Below, piece after piece: positions 54,453 through 63,967 of a stretch of DNA of 64,000 nt. The notes beneath the pieces are model-generated. The model worked only from the letters and a program-made list of their open reading frames with translations, did not search any database and was not told the origin of the DNA. The stretch spans positions 4,023-68,022 of the forward strand of contig CAYNEO010000016.1 of assembly GCA_964396245.1 (NCBI GenBank), read 5' to 3'. The first letter of the stretch is position 1. Each line of letters opens with the position of its first letter. The stretch is from CAYNEO01 sp964396245. GTDB taxonomy: Bacteria; Zixibacteria; MSB-5A5; GN15; FEB-12. The position numbers were made by a program, and so were the translations under genes.

Positions 54453-55399
54453 GCTTTCTCTCCTTTAGTTTCCAATAATTGCATTATCTGTCGTTTGTCG
54501 GCGTCGATCTGATGCGCCAGGTCGTCAGTCGAGTCGAACTTCCGGTTCTCGCGAACATAATGACACGGGTAGAGAATGATCTCCTGCTCGTATATGTTGC
54601 GATCGAAATCGAACAGGTTCGCCTCAACGGTGACCCGCCGCTGCGGATTGAAGTGATTCTGTCCGATAAACATCATACCACACAAATCGTCTTTCCCGAC
54701 CTGCGCCCAGCACGAGTAAACACCCTCCGGCGGGAGAAGCTTCCGGGGGCTGTACCGTACGTTCACAGTCGGGTATCCCAATTTGCGTCCTAAACCGATT
54801 CCTTTTTCCACTATACCATAAATTGCATATTCATGCCCCAGTAACTTGACCGCCTCCGAATAATGGCCGGCCGCCATGGCCTTCCGTATACGCGACGATG
54901 ACACGGCTTTGCCGTCCACGATAATCGGCGGCACCACTCGCACGTCGAAGCCGTACTTTTCACCGAGCCGCTTTAACTCATCGATACTGCCGCTGCGGTT
55001 CTTGCCGAAGGCGTGATCGTATCCGACAATCAGCTTCTTCACACCGACAACGTCGACCAGGATCTTCTTGACAAAATCCTCCGCCGACATGTTCCGGAGC
55101 TGATCGTTGAATTCCAGCACCAGGACGTTGCCCTCGAGAAAATCGGGAATGAACTTTTCCTTTTCCTCGATCGTCGTCAGCAGCATGGGAATATCGTTCG
55201 GGCTTACGACCACCTTTGGATGGGGATTGAACGTGATCAGTACCGGTTCCATTTTCATCCGGTAGGCGGTATCACGGAGCACGCACAGAATCTCCTGGTG
55301 ACCCAGGTGAATCCCGTCGAACGTCCCGAGAGTCGCAACCACGTTGCGGTCTTCACGTGTCTTAAAATGCTCTATGCCCCGGATGAAGGTCGTTGTCAA
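54443..55399 (-). CDS. ribF: Bifunctional riboflavin kinase/FAD synthetase
   Basis: About 318 residues. A TTG at 55397-55399 overlaps the TGA of truB and gives the usual length; a longer frame to 55459 would lie inside truB. The N-terminal nucleotidyltransferase domain has LGTFDGIHLGHQEIL, and the C-terminal riboflavin kinase domain has GIGLGRKLGYPTVNV. The enzyme makes FMN and FAD. No Shine-Dalgarno sequence is visible at TTG, consistent with translation coupled to truB. Confidence 0.93.
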   Translation of the reverse strand: MTTTFIRGIEHFKTREDRNVVATLGTFDGIHLGHQEILCVLRDTAYRMKMEPVLITFNPHPKVVVSPNDIPMLLTTIEEKEKFIPDFLEGNVLVLEFNDQLRNMSAEDFVKKILVDVVGVKKLIVGYDHAFGKNRSGSIDELKRLGEKYGFDVRVVPPIIVDGKAVSSSRIRKAMAAGHYSEAVKLLGHEYAIYGIVEKGIGLGRKLGYPTVNVRYSPRKLLPPEGVYSCWAQVGKDDLCGMMFIGQNHFNPQRRVTVEANLFDFDRNIYEQEIILYPCHYVRENRKFDSTDDLAHQIDADKRQIMQLLETKGEKACQ

Positions 55400-56343
55400 T
55401 TCAGCACCCGAACGTAATGAAACAATGATTCTTGTGTTTCCGGACGAAACCGCGTCCAATCGGCTTCGGCCGTGCCTACGGCAAGGACCACGCCGGCGCG
55501 GTCCTTCAAAACTATATTCTCACCGGCGCTGAAGGCGCCGTCAATTTTCACAACATCACGACCCATCAGGGGTTTGCCCTGCACAACAAATTCCCTGAAC
55601 CGGTCGGAGACCCACACCGCGGCAAAATGCAGCGCTTCCTCGATCGGCAGCAGCGACTTCTGCAGCAGCCCCGCCTCTGCCATCCGGCGAATTTCCTCCA
55701 GCGTTCTGGCTCCATCCACTCGCAGGCTTCCGATCGCCGTCCGCTTTAGCGACTTCAAATACGCGCCGCATCCGATCCGCTCGCCGATATCGTGCGCCAG
55801 CGACCGAATGTACGTTCCCTTGGAACACCTGATCTGTATCCGCAGGTCCGGCTTATCGTAAGAAACCAACCGGATGTACGAAATATGCACCTCGCGCACC
55901 GGCGCTTCGATCTCTTCACCGCGACGCGCCGCCTTGTACAGCCTTTGGCCGTTAACCCTGACCGCCGAATAAACCGGCACCCGTTGAGAGTGAGTTCCGC
56001 AGTACTGCCCGAGCAACTGCATGATCCGGTCCGGCCGAAAATCGGGGACCGGATTCGGCGCCTCGTTCTCGTCGAGTCCCTCGGCATCATACGTGCGCGA
56101 CCGCTGCCCAAGGCGAATCGTCGCCTCATATGTTTTGTCATGATCCACCAGGAATTGCACGATCTTGGTGGCTCGCCCGAGACACAGGATCAGCAAACCT
56201 TCGGCCAGCGGATCGAGCGTGCCGGCGTGGCCGATCTTCTGCTGCCGGGTGAGCTTGCGAACCTCCTGCACGGCGTCATGGCTGGACATGCCGGCCGGTT
56301 TGTAGATCGCCAACAGGCCGCTGTAGGTCTCACGAGCGGCCAT
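55396..56343 (-). CDS. truB: tRNA pseudouridine-55 synthase
   Basis: A 315-residue enzyme that makes the conserved pseudouridine 55 in the T loop of tRNA. The catalytic Asp is Asp44 in HAGTLDPLAEGLL. YKPAGMSSHDAV opens the domain, and the RNA-binding stretch CSKGTYIRSLAHDIGE follows. The C-terminal PUA-like region ends in FHYVRVLN. Its start overlaps nrnA by 14 bases. Confidence 0.96.
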   Translation of the reverse strand: MAARETYSGLLAIYKPAGMSSHDAVQEVRKLTRQQKIGHAGTLDPLAEGLLILCLGRATKIVQFLVDHDKTYEATIRLGQRSRTYDAEGLDENEAPNPVPDFRPDRIMQLLGQYCGTHSQRVPVYSAVRVNGQRLYKAARRGEEIEAPVREVHISYIRLVSYDKPDLRIQIRCSKGTYIRSLAHDIGERIGCGAYLKSLKRTAIGSLRVDGARTLEEIRRMAEAGLLQKSLLPIEEALHFAAVWVSDRFREFVVQGKPLMGRDVVKIDGAFSAGENIVLKDRAGVVLAVGTAEADWTRFRPETQESLFHYVRVLN

Positions 56344-57355
56344 GAATCGCCTCCGTCAACAACGCAAGTACTTTTTCTCTCGCCTCGTCAAGGTCGTATG
56401 GCAGGGTACAGCCCGATGCATTAAAATGGCCGCCACCGCCGAACCGCGCCGCTATCTCGGCCACGTCGATATCATGTGCCGACCGGAATGACACCCGGGT
56501 CCCGTTTCCGTTGCCTTCCTTGAGCAGGGCGCCGACACGCACGCCGCGCGTGAACAGCGTGTGATCCACGAGTCCCTCGCTGTCCGATTCGAGCCCGCCG
56601 CTCTCCGCGAGCATCTGGCGTGTCAATTTGAGGATGCACACCTGCCCGTCGAGATGATACTCTATTCCGTTGAGTACCTTTCCGATGAGCTTCATGGCTT
56701 CCGGGCGAATATTGTAATATATCAGGTCGCAAATCTTCTGCGGACTCGCTCCGGCCGCGATCAGCTCGCCGGCACACATCATCGTCCGCGCCGTCGTCGA
56801 ATTGTACCGGAATCTCCCCGTGTCGGTCAGGACCGCCGTATAGAGCTGCTCGGCGACACTCGGCTTGATCGCGTAGCCGACCTTCGAGAAATATTCCCAG
56901 GCCATTTCTCCAACCGATGATGCCGTCAGATCAACCCAGTTGATGTTCGCGAAAGGATCGCTGTCGAGGTGATGATCGATATGCACGACCGTCATCTTGT
57001 CGTGAAGAAACCGTTCGATTGTCCCCAATCGCTGCACGGTGGGGCACTCCAGGACAAGCGCCGTGTCGAAGAGCGGTTCGCCCTCGAGCCGGGCGACATG
57101 CACGATCCGGTCAATATCCGGCAGAAATTTGTACTTCTCGGGGATCTGCGAATCAATCAGCATGTGAACTTCCTTGCCGAGATCGCGCAGATACCGCCCC
57201 ATCGCAAGTTGCGTCCCGACAGCATCGCCGTCCGGGTCGATATGACTTGCCACCAGCACCCGCCGGCTTTCGGTCAGCGCCTCCTGTATTTTCTCAATAG
57301 GAGCTTTTACGGCGTCCTCGCTATTGATCTTTTTCGCGATCACTTTTGATTTCAT
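56330..57355 (-). CDS. nrnA: DHH/DHHA1 phosphoesterase, NrnA-like
   Basis: 341 residues. The DHH domain shows VASHIDPDGDAVGTQLAMG, VVHIDHHLDSDPFANINWV and TDTGRFRYN. The DHHA1 domain ends with FGGGGHFNASG. NrnA hydrolyses short oligoribonucleotides (nanoRNA) and pAp; its position between rbfA and truB is common. The start overlaps rbfA by 35 bases, an unusually long overlap; a GTG at 57341-57343 is an alternative start. Confidence 0.93.
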   Translation of the reverse strand: MKSKVIAKKINSEDAVKAPIEKIQEALTESRRVLVASHIDPDGDAVGTQLAMGRYLRDLGKEVHMLIDSQIPEKYKFLPDIDRIVHVARLEGEPLFDTALVLECPTVQRLGTIERFLHDKMTVVHIDHHLDSDPFANINWVDLTASSVGEMAWEYFSKVGYAIKPSVAEQLYTAVLTDTGRFRYNSTTARTMMCAGELIAAGASPQKICDLIYYNIRPEAMKLIGKVLNGIEYHLDGQVCILKLTRQMLAESGGLESDSEGLVDHTLFTRGVRVGALLKEGNGNGTRVSFRSAHDIDVAEIAARFGGGGHFNASGCTLPYDLDEAREKVLALLTEAIHGRS

Positions 57356-57683
57356 TCAGCAGTTGCTCGATTCTGATGCTTTCTTCAACTGATGGATCGA
57401 ACACGAATGCCAGTTCCGGAATGTGTCGAACGTGCAGTTGGCGTCCCACCTGCGAACGAATCCGCCCGCTGTGACTCTCGAGATACCCGGCTATCCTCTC
57501 GCGATCCTCCTTGTTGCCGAGAAACGAATAATACACTTTTGCGTGCCGCAGATCATCGGTCAGCCGTACCCGTGTAAATGTCACCATCCCGACGCCTATC
57601 TCGGCCAGCTCCGTCTCGAGCAGCGTCGAGATATCGCGCCGCATCTGCTCGGCCAACCTGTCGGAACGCTTGAACTGTCGCAT
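57321..57683 (-). CDS. rbfA: Ribosome-binding factor A
   Basis: 120 residues, the usual length. It contains RLAEQMRRDISTLLETELAE and HVRHIPELAFVFDPSVEES, the KH-like RbfA fold. It helps mature the 16S rRNA 5' end. It is placed between infB and nrnA as in most bacteria. Confidence 0.95.
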   Translation of the reverse strand: MRQFKRSDRLAEQMRRDISTLLETELAEIGVGMVTFTRVRLTDDLRHAKVYYSFLGNKEDRERIAGYLESHSGRIRSQVGRQLHVRHIPELAFVFDPSVEESIRIEQLLNEIKSDREKDQ

Positions 57684-57715
57684 CGCGTATTGTCCCGGTG
57701 TCGTCCGTTATCGAT

Positions 57716-59992
57716 TTACTTCTCGAGTGTCCGGGCGACTTCGACAAGTTCAAACGCTTCAATCGTGTCGCCTACCTTGATATCGTTGAAATTCTCGACA
57801 CCAATACCGCACTCGTACCCTTCCTTGACCTCCCGTACGTCGTCCTTGAACCGCTTCAGCGATGAAAGCACTCCCGTATACACAACCGTGCCGTCGCGCA
57901 TCACGCGAACCCGGTCCTTGCGGGTGATATGCCCTTCCTTGACATAACATCCTGCGATTGTTCCGACTTTCGGGATCTTGAACAGGTCGCGGACCTCGGC
58001 CATGCCCACGAAATTCTCGTTAATGTCGGGACTCAGCAGTCCTTCCAGGGCCTTGCGAATATCGTTCTCCGCCTCGTAAATGATCGAGTACTGGCGGATA
58101 TCGACTTTCTCCCGGCGCGCCACCTCGCGCGCCCGCGTATCCGGCGCCACGTGGAATCCGATAATCACCGCGCCTGATGCTGCTGCGAGCAGCACGTCCG
58201 ACTCGGTTATCGCACCGACACCCTCGCGGATAATATGCGTCTTGACTTCACTCGTCGCGATCTTGCCGAGAGTGTCTGAAAGCACCTCGACCGAACCGTC
58301 GACATCGCCCTTGATGATCAGCTTCAATTCCTTGATCTGACCTTCCTTGATCTGATCGAACACTTTCTCGAGCGTCACTGCCCCGTGATGACGGCGCGAT
58401 TCGTATTCGCGCTTGATCTGGCTGCGGCGCATCGTAATCTCTTTGGCCTCCTGATCGTCCGAAACAACCAGAAAACTGTCGCCCGCCTGCGGAACTCCCG
58501 ACAGGCCGGTAATCTGAATCGGTGTCGCGGGGCCGGCATTCTCGATCGTCCGCTCGCGATCATCGGACATGGTTCTTGCGTGGCCGCTGTACAATCCGGC
58601 AACGATCGAATCACCGATATCGATCGATCCTTTCTGGATGAGCACCGTTGCCACCGGACCTCGCCCGCGCTCCAGCCGGGAGTCGATAATTACCCCCTGG
58701 GCGCGAATCATCGGATCGGCTTTGAGATCCATCATCTCAGCCTGAAGGATGATCATGTCCAGGAGTTTGTCGATCCCCTGACCGGTCTTGGCCGAAACTT
58801 CCACCACGATCGTTTTGCCGCCCCATTGCTCGTCGAGCAGATTGTGCTGGGCAAGTTGCGTGCGAACGTTATCAGTATTGGCGTTCGGCTTGTCGATCTT
58901 GTTGATCGCAACGATAATTGGGACATTTGCCGCCCGGGCGTGATCGATCGCTTCAAGGGTCTGCGGCATCACCGCCTCATCAGCGGCCACCACCAGCACC
59001 ACGATATCGGTGATCTGCGCTCCCCGCGCCCGCATAGCCGTAAATGCCTCGTGACCCGGCGTATCCAGGAACACGATCCGGTTATCGTTGTGGATCACCT
59101 CGTACGCCCCGATATGCTGCGTAATCGCTCCTGCCTCGCCGGCCACGACATTAGTCTTGCGGATATAATCCAGAAGCGACGTTTTCCCGTGGTCGACATG
59201 GCCCATAACCGTCACCACCGGTGGGATGGTCACCAGGTGCTCTTCGCTTTCCTCTTCACGAGCCGCGTCGCCGATCTCTTCCATCTCTTTCGTCTCGAAA
59301 CCGAACTCGTTAGCCACCATCGAGATTGTATCCATGTCCAGCCGCTGGTTGATCGTCGCCATCATGCCCATTTCAAAAAGCTTCGTGATCACCTCGACCG
59401 GCTTCCTGTCCATCATCCGGGCCAATTCGGCCACCGACATGTATTCGTTCACCTCTATGAGGTTCGAAGGAGCCTGATCTTTCTCGTGATCCAAATCCGA
59501 TGCCCGGCGATATTTCTTCTTTGTCTTCCCGCCGCCGAGCGTGGCCATCGTGGCCCGGAAACTCTTGGCTACCTCTTCCTTGTTTACTTCTCGACGTCCC
59601 TTTTTCTTGCGGCGGTCTTTTTTCTTTTTCTTCTTCTCCAGGCGACGCATCAGGCCGGCCACGGGCGTATTCGAATCCGACACGGTTATGCCGCCGATAT
59701 TGGCCCGTTCACCGTGTGGTTGCTGTTGCTGTGACGGTTGTGACGGTTGCTGGGGACGCGGAGCCGTCTTCTCGCGGGCCTCCCTGGCCTGCGTCTTCTG
59801 CTGCATCTCCTTTTTCGCAACCTGTTTCGCCTGCGTGAATTTATTCTTTACCGCATTCACCATTTCGGGCAGGGCCACGGACATGTGCGACTTCGGCTTG
59901 AAACCAAGGTCCTGGAGAATATTCACCATCGCATTGGATGATATCTTGTATTCCTTGGCCAGCTCGTATATGCGTTTCTTCTTAGCTGCCAT
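57716..59992 (-). CDS. infB: Translation initiation factor IF-2
   Basis: 758 residues. An N-terminal IF2_N domain (KKKRIYELAKEYKISSNAMV) precedes a Gln/Pro- and Lys-rich linker (~70-160). The GTPase domain has GHVDHGKTSLLDYIR (~275), DTPGHEAFTAMRARGAQITD and INKIDKPNA, followed by domains II-IV. It delivers fMet-tRNA to the 30S subunit. The N-terminal half is shorter than in enterobacteria. Confidence 0.98.
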   Translation of the reverse strand: MAAKKKRIYELAKEYKISSNAMVNILQDLGFKPKSHMSVALPEMVNAVKNKFTQAKQVAKKEMQQKTQAREAREKTAPRPQQPSQPSQQQQPHGERANIGGITVSDSNTPVAGLMRRLEKKKKKKDRRKKKGRREVNKEEVAKSFRATMATLGGGKTKKKYRRASDLDHEKDQAPSNLIEVNEYMSVAELARMMDRKPVEVITKLFEMGMMATINQRLDMDTISMVANEFGFETKEMEEIGDAAREEESEEHLVTIPPVVTVMGHVDHGKTSLLDYIRKTNVVAGEAGAITQHIGAYEVIHNDNRIVFLDTPGHEAFTAMRARGAQITDIVVLVVAADEAVMPQTLEAIDHARAANVPIIVAINKIDKPNANTDNVRTQLAQHNLLDEQWGGKTIVVEVSAKTGQGIDKLLDMIILQAEMMDLKADPMIRAQGVIIDSRLERGRGPVATVLIQKGSIDIGDSIVAGLYSGHARTMSDDRERTIENAGPATPIQITGLSGVPQAGDSFLVVSDDQEAKEITMRRSQIKREYESRRHHGAVTLEKVFDQIKEGQIKELKLIIKGDVDGSVEVLSDTLGKIATSEVKTHIIREGVGAITESDVLLAAASGAVIIGFHVAPDTRAREVARREKVDIRQYSIIYEAENDIRKALEGLLSPDINENFVGMAEVRDLFKIPKVGTIAGCYVKEGHITRKDRVRVMRDGTVVYTGVLSSLKRFKDDVREVKEGYECGIGVENFNDIKVGDTIEAFELVEVARTLEK

Positions 59993-60048
59993 TGCGTCCT
60001 ACCTTCCCGAAGTTTGCACTACGCGTTTGTCGACTTCAGAATCGTTGT

Positions 60049-61500
60049 TCAATCGTCGTCCTCTTCCGGTTCCAATTCTTCTTCTTCGACGTCGTCAAAG
60101 CCCGGTGCTGTCACCTCGGGCATGTCGTCCGAATCGACAACAAAATCCTTGTCGTCCTCGAAAACGTCGCTTGCCTCAAGTTTCTCCTCAGATTCTTCGG
60201 CCGTGGCCGAATTTTCCTTCTCGGCCTTCATTTTCTTCTCGTGCTCGGCCTCGATCTCCTCGACCATCGCCTTGGCGCGCTCGATCAGCTTCTCGGCGGT
60301 CTTCGGCCCCAGACCCTCGATCTTCGTCAGGGTCTCGACCGACGATGCCGCCAGTCGCTGGATCGAACTTATGTCGGCATCGATCAGCCGATCACGGATC
60401 TTCTCGCCAACGCCTTCAAGCTGCCCGACCGGCACCAGCGTCTCGGCCTCTCGCTTCCTGGTTTCGTTGTAGTCGGTCTCCGCGAGGATATTCACCTTCC
60501 AGCCGGTGAGCTTCGAGGCCAGTCGGGCGTTTTGCCCGTTACGACCGATCGCCAGCGACAGCTTATCATCCTCGACCACAACCGTCATCTTGCCATCCAG
60601 GTCAAACATGTCGATATGCACGACCTTCGCCGGCGCCAGCGCCCGTGTCACAAACAGTTCCGGGTTGGAGGAGTACGGCACGATATCAATCCGCTCGTTG
60701 TTCAACTCGCGGACAATACTCTGCACCCGTACGCCTTTGATTCCCACGCAGGCGCCCACCGGGTCGATTCGCTCGTCCGACGAATATACGGCCACCTTGG
60801 CTCGTTCGCCGGGTTCGCGCGCAATCGCCCGTATTTCGATAACTCGCTCATAAATCTCCGGCACTTCCAGCGCAAACAGGTTCTTGAGGAACTCGTCGCT
60901 GACACGCGAGAGAATAATCTGCGGTCCCCGCGGCTGGTTCTGCACGTCGAGAATCAACGCCCGGATACGGTCACCCTGGCGGAACTTCTCGCGCGGAATC
61001 TGCTCTTTGACCGGAAGAACCGCTTCGCCGCGTCCCAGGTTGACAATCACGTTGCCTTTGTCGATCTGCTGAACCACACCGGACACCAGCGTACCGACCT
61101 TGTCGATATACTCGGAGTAAATCCGCTCGTGCTCGACCTCGCGGATCTTCTGCACGAGGATCTGCTTCGCCGATGCTATCGCGTTGCGGCCGAATTCCGC
61201 CTCGTAATCCAGATACAGCTCCAGGTCATCTCCGAGCTCCGCCTCCGGGTCGATATCTTTCGCCTCCTGGAGCGACACCTCGAGATTTGGATCCGTGACC
61301 TCATCCACCACCTTCTTGGTCGTGATCATGAACAACTCATTTGTTTTGCGGTCAAAACGGAACGAAATGTTGCTTGTCTCGGCGTACTTCTTCCGTGCCG
61401 CCGCCAGCAGACTCGCCTCGAGGCTCTCCACCACGGCCGATACGTCTATATTCTTCTCTCGAGCGATCAGCGTCATTGCTTCCATCATGTCGAACGCCAT
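60049..61500 (-). CDS. nusA: Transcription termination/antitermination factor NusA
   Basis: From MAFDMMEAMTLIAREKNI (ATG 61500, GGAG upstream) this is a 483-residue protein. It has the N-terminal polymerase-binding domain, an S1 domain (~135), two KH domains (IGVKGVRVQSIVREL type, quoted in part) and a helix-hairpin-helix repeat (IQRLAASSVETLTKIEGLG). A long acidic tail (~420-483, many Glu/Asp, ending EEDDD) resembles the autoinhibitory C-terminal acid tails of some NusA proteins. A longer frame from 61593 is not used. Confidence 0.96.
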   Translation of the reverse strand: MAFDMMEAMTLIAREKNIDVSAVVESLEASLLAAARKKYAETSNISFRFDRKTNELFMITTKKVVDEVTDPNLEVSLQEAKDIDPEAELGDDLELYLDYEAEFGRNAIASAKQILVQKIREVEHERIYSEYIDKVGTLVSGVVQQIDKGNVIVNLGRGEAVLPVKEQIPREKFRQGDRIRALILDVQNQPRGPQIILSRVSDEFLKNLFALEVPEIYERVIEIRAIAREPGERAKVAVYSSDERIDPVGACVGIKGVRVQSIVRELNNERIDIVPYSSNPELFVTRALAPAKVVHIDMFDLDGKMTVVVEDDKLSLAIGRNGQNARLASKLTGWKVNILAETDYNETRKREAETLVPVGQLEGVGEKIRDRLIDADISSIQRLAASSVETLTKIEGLGPKTAEKLIERAKAMVEEIEAEHEKKMKAEKENSATAEESEEKLEASDVFEDDKDFVVDSDDMPEVTAPGFDDVEEEELEPEEDDD

Positions 61501-61513
61501 ATACGCTACTCCA

Positions 61514-61960
61514 TCAATAAAGTATTTTTGCTCTTTCAATTTCCGACAGCGGGATCGTAAACGACCCGTCGTCGTTGCGGAATTCAACCGCATTATCGCC
61601 GGCCGAAACTATCTCGGCCGTCACCTGCTTTCGCTGACGATCAACAAACAGCAACTTGACTGTCTCGCCGACCCGGTACTTGAAATCCCGGAACGTCGTC
61701 AACGGCCGATCCAGTCCCGGCGAGGATACCTCCAATGTATATCCTTCGTCGAACAGGTCCGTGCCGTCAATCAAGTCACCGACCATTCGCGAAAGCCGCG
61801 CGCACTCGTCAATGGTAACGGGGTTGCTCGAATATACAAACAGCTTAAGCGTCACTTTGTTCTTGTACCGTGACAGAACAATATCGGCCACCTCGAATCC
61901 CTCGGCGGCCAGCGACGGTTCAATCAGTTCGAGAACCCGCTGTTTCAGTTCCTCAATCAT
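61514..61960 (-). CDS. rimP: Ribosome maturation factor RimP
   Basis: 148 residues, the usual length. Family marks: VTIDECARLSRMVGDLID and YTLEVSSPGLDRPLTT. RimP assists 30S assembly. It is first in the operon rimP-nusA-infB-rbfA-nrnA-truB-ribF-rpsO-pnp. A promoter and a hairpin lie directly in front of its ATG; no good ribosome site is visible. Confidence 0.95.
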   Translation of the reverse strand: MIEELKQRVLELIEPSLAAEGFEVADIVLSRYKNKVTLKLFVYSSNPVTIDECARLSRMVGDLIDGTDLFDEGYTLEVSSPGLDRPLTTFRDFKYRVGETVKLLFVDRQRKQVTAEIVSAGDNAVEFRNDDGSFTIPLSEIERAKILY

Positions 61961-61978
61961 GCGCTTTCAAACACAAAG

Positions 61979-61998
61979 AGTGGGCCAGCCAGCCCACT
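61979..61998 (-). promoter_or_regulatory. Leader hairpin of the rimP-nusA operon
   Basis: On the minus strand: AGTGGGC, 6-base loop, GCCCACT, then a T-rich stretch (CTTTGTGTTTG), ending 18 bases before the rimP ATG. It begins about 4 bases after the predicted transcription start, so it is the very 5' end of the mRNA. It may protect the RNA, act as an attenuator for NusA autoregulation, or end proS transcripts. Confidence 0.6.
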
Positions 61999-62008
61999 CA
62001 AACTACAC

Positions 62009-62037
62009 ATTATACCAACTAACTTGTTATCGCGCAA
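62009..62037 (-). promoter_or_regulatory. Near-consensus promoter of the rimP-nusA operon
   Basis: On the minus strand: TTGCGC (62032-62037), 17-base spacer, TATAAT (62009-62014), preceded by TGG (extended -10). It sits between the proS stop codon and the hairpin. Confidence 0.85.
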
Positions 62038-62049
62038 CAAAATTATGGG

Positions 62050-63774
62050 CTAATTCAGCCGCTGCGCGAGATTTTTTACCGCCTCTACTATGTTATCCAC
62101 GCTTATCAGGTCCATTTTGTCCTCGGATCGGGCTTTCAGCTCCACTTTCCCCTCCCGGAGCGACTTGTCGCCGATTGTGATACGGACAGGCATCCCGACC
62201 AGGTCCGCATCCGAGAATTTCACTCCCGGCCGTTCATCCCGGTCGTCATACAGGACCTCGATCCCGGCCGCCGTCAAAGACTCATAGATCGTCTCGGCCG
62301 TGGAAACCTGCTCCTCGTTGTCCATCTTAAGGGGAATCAACTCAACGAGATACGGCGCTATGCTCTTCGGCCAGATAATCCCCTTGTCGTCGTGGTACTT
62401 TTCCAGCACCGCCTGCGGTGTCCGGGTGATTCCAACCCCGTAGGATCCCATTATGAACGGGTGCTCCTTGCCTTCCGCATCCAGGAACTTCGCCCCGAGC
62501 GACTCAGAATACTTGGTGCCGAGCATAAAAGCGTTGCCGACCTCGATACCGTTTTTTGTAATCAGCTTACTGTCCGACACCGGCGAGCGGTCTCCCGCCC
62601 GCGCCAGCGTGATATCAATCACCTTGGTGGCCTTGAAATCCCGGTCCGGGTTCACGTTGATTAAATGCTTTTCTTTCTCGTTGGCGCCGGCAATGAAATT
62701 CTTCAGTCCGGCCACGAGGGGATCAACTATGATTGGTATATCCTTCAGACCCACCGGTCCGGCAAAACCGACCGGGGCGCCGGTGAACTCCATGATCTGA
62801 TCCGGAGTCGCCATTTCCAGCTCTACCGCGCCGATGGCATTCTTCAGCTTGATCAAATTGAGATCCCGGTCACCTCGCACGAGCGCCGCCACCGGTTTGC
62901 CGTCGGCCACGTAAATCAATGTCTTGACAAGTCTTGTGGCGGGGACCTCAAGAAATGCTGTAACTTCCTCGATTGTCGCCGCCCCCGGCGTGTCGACCGT
63001 CTCCATCGGCTTTTCGTCTCTGTCGATTTCTACTTTCGCAAGGTCAACAAACTCCGCCTTTTCCACATTGGCAGCATACTTGCCGTCCTCGCTGATACAG
63101 ATGATCTCTTCGCCGGCATCCGTGTCGACCAGGAACATAAATTCATGGGCCGCCTTGCCCCCCATCATACCGGTATCCGATTCCACCTTGACAACGTCCA
63201 GCCCCGCCCGGTTGAACATGGCGAAATACGCGTTCAGCATCCCCTCGTAGCTCCGGTCGAAAGATTCCTGGTCGGCGTCGAACGTATAGGCATCCTTCAT
63301 AATGAACTCCCGCCCGCGCATCAGTCCGAACCGCGGTCTGATCTCGTCACGGAACTTCACCTGTATCTGGTAGAGGTTCAGCGGAAGTTGCTTGTAGCTT
63401 TTCAACTCGCCGGCAACCATGCTGGTGATCGTCTCTTCGTGCGTGCCGCATAGCACCATCTCGTGTCCGTGACGGTCCTTCATCCGCATCTGCTCTTTGC
63501 CGACCGTGTCGTACCTTCCTGATTTCTGCCACAGTTCCGCCGGGCACAGCACCGACATCGTGATCTCCAGCCCGCCGGCCCGGTTCATCTCTTCCCGGAC
63601 TATCGTCGCAAATTTCTCGATCACACGGTGCATCAGCGGCAGGTAAAGATAGATTCCGGAGGCCAGCTTACGGATATAGCCGCCTCTCAGAAGCAACTGA
63701 TGCGAGATCAATTCCGCTTCCGACTGTTTCTCTCGGAGCGTCGGGATGTAAGTCTGCGTCCAGCGCATCGGCAA
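62050..63774 (-). CDS. proS: Prolyl-tRNA synthetase
   Basis: 574 residues, the bacterial type. Class II motif 1/2 features are YLPLMHRVIEKFATIV and FRDEIRPRFGLMRGREFIM, and motif 3 is GSYGVGITRTPQAV. The editing insertion (~225-400) lies between motifs 2 and 3, with the conserved VKTLIYVADGKPVAALVRG. The C-terminal anticodon domain ends in LAQRLN. It charges tRNA-Pro. Its own promoter is upstream. Confidence 0.97.
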   Translation of the reverse strand: MPMRWTQTYIPTLREKQSEAELISHQLLLRGGYIRKLASGIYLYLPLMHRVIEKFATIVREEMNRAGGLEITMSVLCPAELWQKSGRYDTVGKEQMRMKDRHGHEMVLCGTHEETITSMVAGELKSYKQLPLNLYQIQVKFRDEIRPRFGLMRGREFIMKDAYTFDADQESFDRSYEGMLNAYFAMFNRAGLDVVKVESDTGMMGGKAAHEFMFLVDTDAGEEIICISEDGKYAANVEKAEFVDLAKVEIDRDEKPMETVDTPGAATIEEVTAFLEVPATRLVKTLIYVADGKPVAALVRGDRDLNLIKLKNAIGAVELEMATPDQIMEFTGAPVGFAGPVGLKDIPIIVDPLVAGLKNFIAGANEKEKHLINVNPDRDFKATKVIDITLARAGDRSPVSDSKLITKNGIEVGNAFMLGTKYSESLGAKFLDAEGKEHPFIMGSYGVGITRTPQAVLEKYHDDKGIIWPKSIAPYLVELIPLKMDNEEQVSTAETIYESLTAAGIEVLYDDRDERPGVKFSDADLVGMPVRITIGDKSLREGKVELKARSEDKMDLISVDNIVEAVKNLAQRLN

Positions 63775-63838
63775 AATTCCTTATCTTTCAGGAAGTTACT
63801 TCGTTCCACCGGGCCGGGTCGTCCCCGGCAAGTTGATC

Positions 63839-63866
63839 AAGATACGCAATTTACAGCCTAAATCAA
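63839..63866 (-). promoter_or_regulatory. Promoter of proS
   Basis: On the minus strand: TTGATT (63861-63866), 16-base spacer, TATCTT (63839-63844). The leader before the ATG would be about 60 bases. Confidence 0.5.
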
Positions 63867-63950
63867 CGGTAAATTTCAACTTGCCACGTCCAAGACCAGT
63901 CAGGCTGACCCCGTCGAAGCCTCTCCTCAGAATTTCTATGCCCTCGGTGC

Positions 63951-63967
63951 CCCACCCTTCGGGTGGG
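63951..63967. repeat. Tight hairpin near right edge, possible dispersed repeat
   Basis: CCCACCC-TTC-GGGTGGG, a perfect 7-bp stem with a three-base loop and no T tract. The surrounding unique-looking bases (63896-64000) carry no gene start that I can support. It could be part of a dispersed repeat, but only one copy is visible. Confidence 0.35.

Noticed and set aside
58385..59734. 449-codon open frame antisense to infB
   Set aside because: Antisense shadow of IF-2 with biased His/Arg composition.
59992..61560. 522-codon open frame antisense to nusA
   Set aside because: NusA is certain on the other strand; this frame has no recognisable domain or start signal.
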